Assembly: GCF_017309955.1 (NCBI RefSeq)
Contig: NZ_CP021247.1
Coordinates: forward strand, 2,009,001 to 2,073,000
Source of the DNA: Novosphingobium sp. KA1
Lineage (GTDB): Bacteria > Pseudomonadota > Alphaproteobacteria > Sphingomonadales > Sphingomonadaceae
Reading direction: 5' to 3'
DNA: 64,000 bases
Shown here: piece after piece, positions 52,937-60,612 of the stretch
How positions within the stretch are numbered: position 1 is the first letter of the stretch
Layout: each line of letters starts with the position of its first letter
Position numbers and translations under genes: made by a program
Notes under the pieces: generated by a model
What the model was told of the DNA's origin: nothing
Databases searched by the model: none
Seen by the model: the letters and a program-made list of their open reading frames with translations, nothing else

Positions 52937-53182
52937 GCAACATGTGCAATCTGGGCGCGTCTTGTCGGATTAAGATGCTGAAAATACGTAATAAAAATGG
53001 TTGCATCTAAGGTGCAATCTCGCGCCACCTGTTTGAACGAAAAGTGCAACACCCGCAGAAACCCTAGGTTTTTTTCTATCAAAAGGTTGCATTTCTAAAG
53101 TGCAATCTGGTTGCGTAGAGGTTGCACAAAAGGTTGCGTCAAAAGTGGCGGATTTCCGCCAATGTTGCACATGTTGCATTTT
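52937..53182. repeat. Cluster of GTTGCA/TGCAAC repeats
   Basis: About a dozen copies of a TTGC/GCAA core lie within 246 bases. They include two related blocks (GGTTGCATCTAAGGTGCAAT at 52,999 and a similar one at 53,086), a tandem AGGTTGC pair at 53,119-53,137 and a tandem ATGTTGCA pair at 53,162-53,179. The cluster precedes the HipA-like gene and could be binding sites for a regulator or replication protein. Confidence 0.5.
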
Positions 53183-53328
53183 TTCCGATACCGCCCACAT
53201 CGTCAAACGAAGCCACGCAATAGCCGGTCCCGCTCTTGGCTCGATGTATCAAATCGCTGGTGTGGGATCGTCAAGCGATTGGAAACTTGCGACTCCCTGT
53301 GCGTATCAATCAGTGCTAGCACCCCAAA

Positions 53329-54069
53329 ATGACCATCGATCTCGATCATCACCGCATTGTTGAGATTATTCGACCAATCGATAGCGGAATGACGGAGCCA
53401 GTCCTTTGTGTCCTGGACGACGACCTCACCTATTGCGTCAAAGGTAGGGGCGCCCTCGCGAAGGGAAAAATCGCTGAAGTCATTTCCGGCGTGGTAGGAA
53501 GAGAAATTGGGCTGCCAATTCCTGATTTTTCAATAGCTAACCTGTCCGCCGCGATGATTTTCCAGTCGGGAGATGAACCAAACATCAGGAGGATCGGTGC
53601 GCAGCCTGCCTTTGCTTCTCTCTGGAAAGAGCCGGTAGACAATTTCTTGATCGTAATGCGTACGGATTTCCCTGCGAGGTTGCTCGCTAGCGTGTATGTG
53701 TTCGACCATTGGGTGCGGAACGGTGACAGAACTCTCACCGAGCACGGTGGGAATGTGAACCTCCTCGTGAACCTCGGTGCGAAGGAAAAAGAGCTTGTGG
53801 TGATTGACCACAATTTAGCATTTTCACCGTCATACTCGGTCGACGATTTGTCGACCCACGTCGGCTATCCGTCGTGGCGCAATTTGGATGGAAGGCTACA
53901 ATTCTCGGAAAATCTGAAAGCGTCGATGCTTCGTGCGCGAGACAAGGTGCAAAACATATCCGATAGCCTGCCGGATGAATGGCTTGAGGAGGAACCTGAT
54001 TTCGTCGATCATGCGTTAGAGGCATTAGAGCGCGTGGATGGCTCAGAATTTTGGGATGAGCTCTCGTGA
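53329..54069 (+). CDS. HipA-like kinase
   Basis: A 246-residue protein of the HipA-like kinase family. The kinase text VFDHWVRNGDRTLTEHGGNVNLLV ... LVVIDHNLAF carries the catalytic D and the metal-binding N and D. It is shorter than HipA (440) and lacks its N-terminal domain. The stop overlaps the next gene (GTGA). It is next to attR, transcribed away from the late genes, with a repeat-rich promoter region. Such stand-alone kinases paired with DUF3037 proteins are common but little studied; a toxin or phage-exclusion role is inference. Confidence 0.75.
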   Translation: MTIDLDHHRIVEIIRPIDSGMTEPVLCVLDDDLTYCVKGRGALAKGKIAEVISGVVGREIGLPIPDFSIANLSAAMIFQSGDEPNIRRIGAQPAFASLWKEPVDNFLIVMRTDFPARLLASVYVFDHWVRNGDRTLTEHGGNVNLLVNLGAKEKELVVIDHNLAFSPSYSVDDLSTHVGYPSWRNLDGRLQFSENLKASMLRARDKVQNISDSLPDEWLEEEPDFVDHALEALERVDGSEFWDELS

Positions 54070-54914
54070 ATGCAGTTTTCAAATATTCTGTAATTCGTTT
54101 TCGGCCGTTTGCCGAAACGGAAGAGTTCGCCAACATCGGAGTCGTGGTGACACGACTCAACGATGGTTTGTTGGCCTATAAGCTGGCGCCGCGTAGATTT
54201 CCGAGGGTGAAGCACTTCTTTGATCAAATCGCATATGAGGCTTACGATGAGGTAATAGCGTACCTCGACGTCGAGTTGTCGCGCGCAACTGAATTTCTGC
54301 CGACTTTCACGAAAATGGCGGGTGGAGCGATTTTCGACGATCTAGTGAGGCGGCGTGAGTCCAGTGTAGTATTCAGCCAACCTAGAATCGTTGAGTATCA
54401 CCTCGAATTAGATGACGTCGTCGAAAAGCTATACGGACGATTTGTAAAGCGAGACGTTGTTGTGTCCTCGCGTGAGGAACTTCTTGTAAAGGATATCCGT
54501 CGTGAGCTTAGGCGTGCTGGAATAAATTATTTTCATTCGATAAGGTTGAATGATGATGTTGTTCCCGTGAACTTTCCCTTGGCCTTTGACAAAGGGAAGG
54601 AGCTGCGCGCTATCAAGCCGCTCGCATTCTCTCAAAAATCGCCTTTGGCCGTCCTCGACCATGGCGCTCATTGGAGGAAGAGGCTTGGCATCCTGATCGA
54701 CCGTCAGCGTATCATGCCGGGGAACGTGCTAATCGCAGTTGAGCCTCCGCCGCCTAACTCTGATCACTCCATGATGGACGCATTCGAGTTTGCGCGGAGT
54801 GAGTTGGAGCTTCTGCCGTTTGAGGTTGTAAGTGCTTGTTCAGGACAGTTTTTGAACGATGAAGTGATCAAATTCGCCAAACAGTCTGTCTCGAATGATC
54901 CGATCTTCCAATAG
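54066..54914 (+). CDS. DUF3037-family partner of HipA-like kinase
   Basis: A 282-residue protein starting at GTG (54,066), 4 bases inside the kinase gene. The N-terminus FKYSVIRFRPFAETEEFANIGVVV is the DUF3037 signature. Genes of this family often follow HipA-like kinases, suggesting a substrate, antitoxin or co-effector. Both genes are less GC-rich than the flanking phage genes, a sign of separate acquisition. The 143 bases after it lead to attR and contain only arm-type repeats. Confidence 0.7.
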   Translation: MNAVFKYSVIRFRPFAETEEFANIGVVVTRLNDGLLAYKLAPRRFPRVKHFFDQIAYEAYDEVIAYLDVELSRATEFLPTFTKMAGGAIFDDLVRRRESSVVFSQPRIVEYHLELDDVVEKLYGRFVKRDVVVSSREELLVKDIRRELRRAGINYFHSIRLNDDVVPVNFPLAFDKGKELRAIKPLAFSQKSPLAVLDHGAHWRKRLGILIDRQRIMPGNVLIAVEPPPPNSDHSMMDAFEFARSELELLPFEVVSACSGQFLNDEVIKFAKQSVSNDPIFQ

Positions 54915-54975
54915 GTAGTTACGGCCGTAGGTGTCGATGATCGTAGATGGATCGCCGACCCCTGCGGACCCGGTA

Positions 54976-54995
54976 TATGGTATGGTCTATGGTTC
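54976..54995 (+). promoter_or_regulatory. Candidate integrase arm-type sites, right end
   Basis: TATGGTATG (54,976) and TATGGTTC (54,988) repeat the words found at the left prophage end (16,743-16,784), in the same orientation. Confidence 0.4.
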
Positions 54996-55057
54996 AGGCC
55001 CGCTTGTTTGTTCGTAAAATTCTTAATTTACAAATGTTTATGGGAAAAATGTAGGGG

Positions 55058-55072
55058 CCTCCCGCTCCGCCA
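55058..55072 (+). repeat. Attachment core, right copy (attR)
   Basis: Identical to 16,616-16,630 (CCTCCCGCTCCGCCA). It marks the end of the prophage, 78 bases before the LysR start codon. Upstream sequence does not form a tRNA. Confidence 0.75.
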
Positions 55073-55150
55073 GTCTTTCCGGTCCGTCCGGATTTTCAGA
55101 CACATCATCAGCCGGATTGGCCCGGCTCCCGCCGCGTGCTAGCCGGAGCC

Positions 55151-56065
55151 ATGCTGACGATCAGGCAGATCGAGATTTTTCGCGCCGTCATGATCACCAA
55201 GACGGTGAGCGGGGCGGCGCGCATGTTGGGGACGTCCCAGCCCGGGCTCAGCCGCATGCTCGCGCATATCGAGGACCGGCTGCGCTTCCGCCTGTTCGAC
55301 CGCACGCGCGGCCGGTTGGTGCCCACGCAGGAGGCGCGCGCGCTGTTCGAGGAAATCGAGCATGTCTACAAGGGCTTCGCCGATCTCGAACATGTCGTGC
55401 AGCGCCTCGCCAAGGGCAGCGACCGGACCTTCCGGGTTGGCGCCTCGCCCTCGCTCGGGCATTCGGTGGTGCCGCAGATGCTCTCGCGGCTGACCGCGAA
55501 CTATCCCGGTCTCACCATCCAGTTCGACATTCTCTCGGTCGAGCAGGCGGACGACTATCTGGCGCTTCAGCGCGGGGACTATGCCCTGACGGTATTCCCC
55601 ATCGACCACCCCAACGTACTCTCGAGTCGCATCGGCAGCGGGCGGATGGTCTGCGCGGTGCCAGCCGATCACCCGCTGGTCGGGCGCGCGCGCATCTCGG
55701 TGGCCGATATTCGCGGCGAGGGCATCCAGTCGTTCCGTCATGATACCCCGCATGGGCGCATCATTGCGGAGATGTACGCCGCGGCGGGGGAGGAGTTGGA
55801 AGTCGCCACTTACGTGCGTTTTGCCGAAACGGCGGTGGCATTTGTCGCCAATGGGATGGGGCTGGCGCTGGTCGACAGCTTCACCGCGATGCAGGCCCAT
55901 GCCGATGGCGTGCGCTTTCTGGAGTTCGACGCGCCGGGTGTGCTGCCGGTCTACATCAGCCGCAACATCGAGGCGGCGCGGCCCATCATCGGCGAGACTT
56001 TCGAGGAAATCGCGCGCAATATCCTGCTCAATCTGCCCAGGGCGCGGCGTCCCTCTGGTACATAA
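55151..56065 (+). CDS. LysR-type regulator of quinate/shikimate genes
   Basis: A 304-residue LysR-family protein: N-terminal winged helix (MLTIRQIEIFRAVM ... VSGAARMLGTSQPGLSRMLAHIE) and a substrate-binding domain. The ATG at 55,151 is chosen over an in-frame start 15 bases earlier because it begins the family-typical IRQIEIF helix. It precedes a transporter and catabolic genes for quinate/shikimate, so it probably senses one of these or a pathway intermediate. Two LysR-type boxes occur in the cluster. The prophage ends just upstream and may have displaced its native promoter. Confidence 0.87.
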   Translation: MLTIRQIEIFRAVMITKTVSGAARMLGTSQPGLSRMLAHIEDRLRFRLFDRTRGRLVPTQEARALFEEIEHVYKGFADLEHVVQRLAKGSDRTFRVGASPSLGHSVVPQMLSRLTANYPGLTIQFDILSVEQADDYLALQRGDYALTVFPIDHPNVLSSRIGSGRMVCAVPADHPLVGRARISVADIRGEGIQSFRHDTPHGRIIAEMYAAAGEELEVATYVRFAETAVAFVANGMGLALVDSFTAMQAHADGVRFLEFDAPGVLPVYISRNIEAARPIIGETFEEIARNILLNLPRARRPSGT

Positions 56066-56077
56066 CATAACGGTATG
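56061..56077 (+). promoter_or_regulatory. LysR-type box before transporter gene
   Basis: CATAACATAACGGTATG contains ATAA-N7-GTAT, close to the LysR consensus ATAC-N7-GTAT. It overlaps the lysR stop and lies 160 bases before the transporter start. A matching CATAAC-N5-GGCATG lies before the quiC-like gene. Confidence 0.55.
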
Positions 56078-56237
56078 ATCGACCACGCCATGCGCACTGG
56101 CAAAGCCGCGGCCCTTACAACACCCTGCTTGTGTCCGCGACGGGAAGAATGATCGCGGGGCGCGAGTCCGGCATCGGTTCGCCGGAGAAAACACGTCGTG
56201 CGGTCAAGCACGGCCGAGCATGGGAAGAGGCAAGACC

Positions 56238-57590
56238 ATGGCGACATATTCCGCAGCCGGATCGGTGTCCGTGCGCCCTTACGTGACTGTCAGTGGCAAG
56301 CCCGTGGCGTCGGATGCCGATGGCTGGACTGCGCGGCAGATCCTTGTCGTGGCGGTCTGCTTCGTGCTCAACATGCTCGACGGCATGGACGTGCTGATCC
56401 TCTCCTACATCGCGCCGGCGCTGTCGGCCGACTGGAAGATCAGCCCGGAGAGCCTGGGCGTGGTGTTCAGCTCCAGCCTTGCCGGCATGGCTGCGGGCGG
56501 CTTGCTGGTCGCGCCGATGGCCGACCGCTTTGGCCGCCGCAAGCTGATCATCGCCTCGTTGGTGATGATGGCGACCGCGATGTTCGGCTCGGCACTGGCC
56601 ACCAGCATTGCCGAGCTCGTCGCCTCGCGTTTCCTCGTGGGCATCGGGATCGGCACCGTGCTGGCGACGATGGCGGCGTTGACCGCCGAATATGCGCCGG
56701 CCAGGTACCGCACGTTCGCGGTCGGATTCCTGCAGGCGGGCTATCCCGTGGGTGCGACGCTGACCGGCTTCATCGTTGCGCGCCAGATCGACGTTCACGG
56801 CTGGCAGGCCATGCTGCTGGGCGCGGCGATCCTGTGCACGGTCTCGCTGCCGCTGGTCTGGGTGCTGCTGCCCGAATCCATCGACTTCCTCCTCTCCCGC
56901 CAGCCGCGCGGCGCCCTGCCGCAGGTCAACCGGCTGCTGGTCTCGCTCGGTCGCGATCCGCTGGAGGCGCTGCCCGAGCGCCGCGTGGCCGAGCGCGGGG
57001 ACGTCGGCCTGCGCGGGGTGCTGGGCGAAGGGCGCCGTGCCGGTACGATCCTGCTGTGGATGGCGACCATCTTCGGTTTCATGACGCTCTATTTCGTGAT
57101 CAGCTGGATCCCCAAGCTGGCGGTGGAGGCCGGCCTGCCCGCCACGCAGGCGATCTATGCGGGCGCGGTCTACAACATCGGTGCCTTTGTCGGCATCACC
57201 GCGCTGGGCCTGATCGCCACCCATGTCGACCTGCGCCGCCTGATCCTCGTCTTTATGGTCTGCGCGGCGGCGGCGCTGGTCGTCTTTGGCGCCATCGCCA
57301 TGCCGATCGCGGCGACGCTGCTGGTCGCCTTCCTGATCGGCGCCTTCATCCAGGGCGGCTTCAATGGCTGCTATCCGCTCGCCACCAGCTTCTACCCGCC
57401 TTCCGTGCGCAGCACCGGGCTCGGCTGGGCGATGGGCGTGGGGCGCATCGGTGCCGTGATCGGCCCGATGCTGGGCGGTGTGCTGCTCGCCGAGAAGGTG
57501 CCGTTGCCGGTGATCTTCGCGATCTTCGCGGTTCCCGCGGTCGTGGCGGGGATCTGCGTCACCTTCATCAGGTTGCCCGCCAAGGGCTGA
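56238..57590 (+). CDS. MFS transporter, aromatic acid:H+ symporter type
   Basis: A 450-residue protein with about 12 membrane segments. The signature LNMLDGMDVLILSYIAPAL and the loop motif DRFGRRKL fit the AAHS family (PcaK, shikimate/quinate and 4-hydroxybenzoate carriers). The ATG at 56,238 has GAAGAGG upstream. It lies between the LysR regulator and the dehydrogenase, so the likely substrates are quinate, shikimate or protocatechuate. A strong hairpin follows its stop. Confidence 0.85.
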   Translation: MATYSAAGSVSVRPYVTVSGKPVASDADGWTARQILVVAVCFVLNMLDGMDVLILSYIAPALSADWKISPESLGVVFSSSLAGMAAGGLLVAPMADRFGRRKLIIASLVMMATAMFGSALATSIAELVASRFLVGIGIGTVLATMAALTAEYAPARYRTFAVGFLQAGYPVGATLTGFIVARQIDVHGWQAMLLGAAILCTVSLPLVWVLLPESIDFLLSRQPRGALPQVNRLLVSLGRDPLEALPERRVAERGDVGLRGVLGEGRRAGTILLWMATIFGFMTLYFVISWIPKLAVEAGLPATQAIYAGAVYNIGAFVGITALGLIATHVDLRRLILVFMVCAAAALVVFGAIAMPIAATLLVAFLIGAFIQGGFNGCYPLATSFYPPSVRSTGLGWAMGVGRIGAVIGPMLGGVLLAEKVPLPVIFAIFAVPAVVAGICVTFIRLPAKG

Positions 57591-57593
57591 CGC

Positions 57594-57619
57594 AATGCCT
57601 GGGACATATCCCAGGCATT
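57594..57619 (+). terminator. Hairpin between transporter and dehydrogenase
   Basis: AATGCCTGGGA and TCCCAGGCATT form a perfect 11-bp stem with a 4-base loop. There is no long U-tract; it may attenuate rather than end transcription. Confidence 0.55.
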
Positions 57620-57661
57620 TGCCGCGCCGCCGTTTCAGAACACGTCCCAAGGACCGAAATC

Positions 57662-58537
57662 ATGTTGCAGCCCCCTGTCGCCGTTTCGGCGCCCGCCCGC
57701 GCGTCCATCCTCTGCGGCCTTGTCGGCTCGGGTATCGGCGGATCGCGCAGCCCCGAGATGCATGAGCGCGAAGCCCGCGCACTGGGTCTGCCGATGGTCT
57801 ATCGCATTCTCGATAGCGAGGCCGTGGGTTTCGGAGCCGGGGATCTCGGCCAGTTCCTCGCCATGCTGGCCTCGCTCGGGTTCGACGGGCTCAACGTCAC
57901 CCATCCCTTCAAGCAGGCGGTGGTGCCCCTGCTCGATGAACTGTCCGATGCCGCCGTGCGGCTCGGCGCGGTCAATACCGTGCTGTTCCGGGACGGCCGG
58001 ACTTATGGCGACAATACCGACTGGTCGGGCTACCGCGCGCATTTCCTGGCCGGACTGGGCGTGCTGCCGCGCGGCAAGGTGGCGATGATCGGTGCGGGCG
58101 GCGCCGCGGCGGCGGTGGGCTATGCCCATCTCGACCTCGGCGCGCGGCGGCTGGCCATCTTCGATCCGGCGAGCGACCGCGCGCAAGCGCTGGCCGCCCG
58201 GCTGGGCGCGTTGTTCCCCGAGGCCGAGGTCGTGGCGGCGGCGTCGCCCGCCGCGGCGCTGGCCGGGGTCGATGGCGCCGTACAGGCATCGCCCGTCGGC
58301 ATGCTCAGCCATCCCGGCCTGCCATTCGATCCGGCCTTGCTGGAGCCGCGCATGTGGGTCTCGGACGTGATCTATTTCCCGCTCGAAACCCAATTGCTGC
58401 TGGCGGCAAAGGCGATCGGCTGCGCGACGCTCAACGGCGGCGGCATGGCGGTGATGCAGGCGGCGCACGCCTTTGCGCTGTTCACGGCGCGCGAGCCGGA
58501 CAGTCGGCGCATGCTGGCGGACTTCGCGGCGGCGTAA
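57662..58537 (+). CDS. Shikimate/quinate dehydrogenase
   Basis: A 291-residue AroE-family oxidoreductase. The substrate pocket reads IGGSRSPEMHE and GLNVTHPFKQ (catalytic Lys), with GDNTDWSGY; the NAD(P) site reads GAGGAAAAVGYA. The ATG at 57,662 has AAGGA 8 bases upstream. The start IGGSRSPEMHEREA is typical of catabolic enzymes (YdiB/QuiB-type) rather than biosynthetic AroE. It would oxidise quinate or shikimate to dehydro forms for the QuiC-like enzyme encoded convergently. Confidence 0.88.
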   Translation: MLQPPVAVSAPARASILCGLVGSGIGGSRSPEMHEREARALGLPMVYRILDSEAVGFGAGDLGQFLAMLASLGFDGLNVTHPFKQAVVPLLDELSDAAVRLGAVNTVLFRDGRTYGDNTDWSGYRAHFLAGLGVLPRGKVAMIGAGGAAAAVGYAHLDLGARRLAIFDPASDRAQALAARLGALFPEAEVVAAASPAAALAGVDGAVQASPVGMLSHPGLPFDPALLEPRMWVSDVIYFPLETQLLLAAKAIGCATLNGGGMAVMQAAHAFALFTAREPDSRRMLADFAAA

Positions 58538-58538
58538 G

Positions 58539-58561
58539 GGCAGGGAGCATGGCCCCCTGCC
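58539..58561. terminator. Bidirectional hairpin between convergent genes
   Basis: GGCAGGG and CCCTGCC form a 7-bp stem in the 46-base gap between the dehydrogenase and the convergent quiC-like gene. There is no U-tract. Confidence 0.45.
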
Positions 58562-58583
58562 TCGGTCTGAAACGGCCGCCCGC

Positions 58584-60482
58584 CTATTCCGCCACGGCTT
58601 CCGGTGTCCGGAACCGGTTTTGCGCGGCCAGCCTGATCCCGGCATTGGGCGCTCCGTAACCGGCGTAAGTTCCCCCGCGTTCTACGAACTCGAAGAAGAA
58701 CAGCTTGTCGAAGGCGCGGCTGTAGAGCTGCCGGTAGGTATTGCCGGAGCCGTCCTCGTCATAGAGCACGCCGCCCTGCTGCATGTGCCTCGCGGCCGCG
58801 TCGTCGAAGCCGAAACGGGCGACGAGGTCGTCGTAGTAGTTGGCGGGGATCTCGAGCATCGCGGCGCCGCGGGCGCGGGTCTCGGCGGCGGTGGCCATGA
58901 TGTCGTCGCAGGTGATCGCCACGTGCTGGAAGCCGCCGCCCATGCCTTGTGCCAGGAAGCGCGAGGACAGCGTCTCGCGCGCGTCGGAAGCGTTGAGGGT
59001 GAGGCGGAAAGTGCCGTCGGGTGATTGCAGCGCCTGGCTATGGACAAGGCCGGAGGGATCGATCACGTCGTTGGCATCGCGGCCTTCAAGGCCGAACAGC
59101 GCGCGCCAGTAGAGCTGCCACGAGAGGAACTCGTCGTTGTGGACGACGGCGGCGAGGTGGTCGATGTCGCGCACGCGCGCTGCGGTTTCGGCCTCGCTGC
59201 CGGATTCCGGCTGCGGGCGGGCTTCGAACTCGCGGGCCCAGAGCGCTTCGGCGCCGTCATCCTCGACAAGGTAGACAAGGCTGCCGCCCACGCCGCGCAG
59301 CGCCGGCATTGCCATGCGGCCGGGGCGGCCTTCCGGGCTATAGGCGCGGATGCCCAGCGCGGCGGCGCGACGCATCACCGCCTCGGCGTCCTTCACCCGC
59401 ACGCCGATCGCGCAGATCGAGGGGCCGTGGACGATGCGATAGGACTTGGCGAAGCCCTTGGCCTCGGCATTGATGACAAGGTTGACGTTGCCCTGCCGCC
59501 AGCGGGTGACTTTCTTGGTGCGGTGGCGGCCGATCTCGCTGAACCCTAGCGATGCGAAAGTCGCGCCAAGGCGGGCGGCGTCTTCTCCGGCGGCGGTGAA
59601 TTCCACGAACTCGGCGCCCAGCGGCGGCTGTGGCGGGGGGATGTCGGCCGGCTGGGCAAGCAGGCGCCGGGCGGCATCGCGTACGTATTCGAGCGAGCGG
59701 TGGCCGTCCTGCGCCACCAGGCGCGAGGAGGTCGAGCGGAAGCGGTCGTTGAAGATTTCCAGCGAGAGCGGACCCCGATAGCCGGTGCGCAGGATCTCGG
59801 CGACGTAGCCGGGCAGGTCCAGTCCGCCTTGCCCCGGCAGGTTGCGGAAGTGGCGGCTCCAGTAGAGCAGGTCCATGTCGAGCAGCGGGGCGTCGGCGAG
59901 CTGGACGTAGACGATCTTGTCGCCGGGGATCTCGCGGATGCTTTCGCTCGGGATGCGGCGCGAGAGCGAATGGAAGCTGTCGAGGATGATGCCGATGGCG
60001 GGGTGATCGACCTCCTTGACGATCGACCAGGCCTCGCGGTGGTCGTTGACGTGGCGGCCCCAGGCAAGCGCTTCGTAACCGACCAGGATGTCGCGCGCGG
60101 CGGCCCGTTCGCCAAGGTCCCGGAAGTCGTCGACGATACGCTCGCGCTCGCCCAGCGCGTGGGGCGAGCAGTTGGAGCAGACGAGGATGCGGTCGGTATC
60201 GAGTTCGGCCATGAGGTCGAACTTGCGCTCGGCGCGGTCCATGGCGCGCTGGCGCAGCGCGCCGGGCATGCCTTCGAAATCGCGGAACGGCTGGTAGAGC
60301 GAGCAGCGGATGCCGAGGTCCGCCATCATCGCGCGCACTTGCGCGGGGCGCAGGGCCGAGCCGATCAGGTCGTTTTCGAAGATCTCGACGGATGCGAGCC
60401 CGGCATCGGCGGCGGCCTTGAGCTTTTCCTCCAGCGTCCCGCGCAGGGATACCGTGGCGATGGCGTTGTGGGCGTTGGGCAT
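58584..60482 (-). CDS. quiC: 3-Dehydroshikimate dehydratase, fused HPPD-like (QuiC type)
   Basis: A 632-residue two-domain protein. Residues 1-280 form a xylose-isomerase-like TIM barrel (VEIFENDLIGSALRP, GIILDSFHSLSRR, SLEIFNDRFRS) that dehydrates 3-dehydroshikimate to protocatechuate. Residues 290-620 resemble 4-hydroxyphenylpyruvate dioxygenase, a tandem vicinal-oxygen-chelate fold (HLAAVVHNDEFLSWQLYWRALFGLE, GGGFQHVAITCDDI, FFEFVERGG). This fusion is known from Pseudomonas QuiC1. It completes quinate/shikimate breakdown into the protocatechuate pathway. A LysR-type box lies 79 bases before its start. Confidence 0.92.
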   Translation of the reverse strand: MPNAHNAIATVSLRGTLEEKLKAAADAGLASVEIFENDLIGSALRPAQVRAMMADLGIRCSLYQPFRDFEGMPGALRQRAMDRAERKFDLMAELDTDRILVCSNCSPHALGERERIVDDFRDLGERAAARDILVGYEALAWGRHVNDHREAWSIVKEVDHPAIGIILDSFHSLSRRIPSESIREIPGDKIVYVQLADAPLLDMDLLYWSRHFRNLPGQGGLDLPGYVAEILRTGYRGPLSLEIFNDRFRSTSSRLVAQDGHRSLEYVRDAARRLLAQPADIPPPQPPLGAEFVEFTAAGEDAARLGATFASLGFSEIGRHRTKKVTRWRQGNVNLVINAEAKGFAKSYRIVHGPSICAIGVRVKDAEAVMRRAAALGIRAYSPEGRPGRMAMPALRGVGGSLVYLVEDDGAEALWAREFEARPQPESGSEAETAARVRDIDHLAAVVHNDEFLSWQLYWRALFGLEGRDANDVIDPSGLVHSQALQSPDGTFRLTLNASDARETLSSRFLAQGMGGGFQHVAITCDDIMATAAETRARGAAMLEIPANYYDDLVARFGFDDAAARHMQQGGVLYDEDGSGNTYRQLYSRAFDKLFFFEFVERGGTYAGYGAPNAGIRLAAQNRFRTPEAVAE

Positions 60483-60560
60483 GCTGGGCCTCCGGTGCAG
60501 TTCCAGCCCCCGGTATCGAGCCCCAGGCTACGCCCTTGAAGCCCCGCCGTCGACATTGTC

Positions 60561-60577
60561 CATGCCTCTTTGTTATG
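60561..60577 (-). promoter_or_regulatory. LysR-type box before quiC-like gene
   Basis: On the minus strand, CATAACAAAGAGGCATG, the same CATAAC-N5-GGYATG pattern as at 56,061. It lies in the 130-base gap between kdsA and quiC, 79 bases upstream of the latter. Confidence 0.55.
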
Positions 60578-60612
60578 GTTTGGCGTTCAGGCTGCAGGGC
60601 GAGGCATGAAAT

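Larger units (their letters stand above)
16616..55072. mobile_element. P2-like (Peduovirus-type) prophage, about 38.5 kb
   Basis: Bounded by identical 15-bp repeats, with a tyrosine integrase at the left end. It carries homologues of P2 int, ogr, Q, P, O, N, M, L, X, R, S, V, W, J, I, H, FI, FII, E, E', T, U and D, plus lysis genes and a likely cos site. The head, tail and lysis genes appear full length, and the one transposon insertion lies in a cargo gene, so the prophage could be functional. The order of tail modules differs from P2: J-I-H lie upstream of V-W, with cargo genes between. Confidence 0.9.

Noticed and set aside
52937..53182. CRISPR-like array.
   Set aside because: Repeat units are short, variable and unevenly spaced, with no equal-length spacers.
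56198..57661. Long frame running through the transporter into the dehydrogenase gene.
   Set aside because: Its first two thirds are out of frame with the transporter; only the part from 57,662 encodes a recognisable protein.
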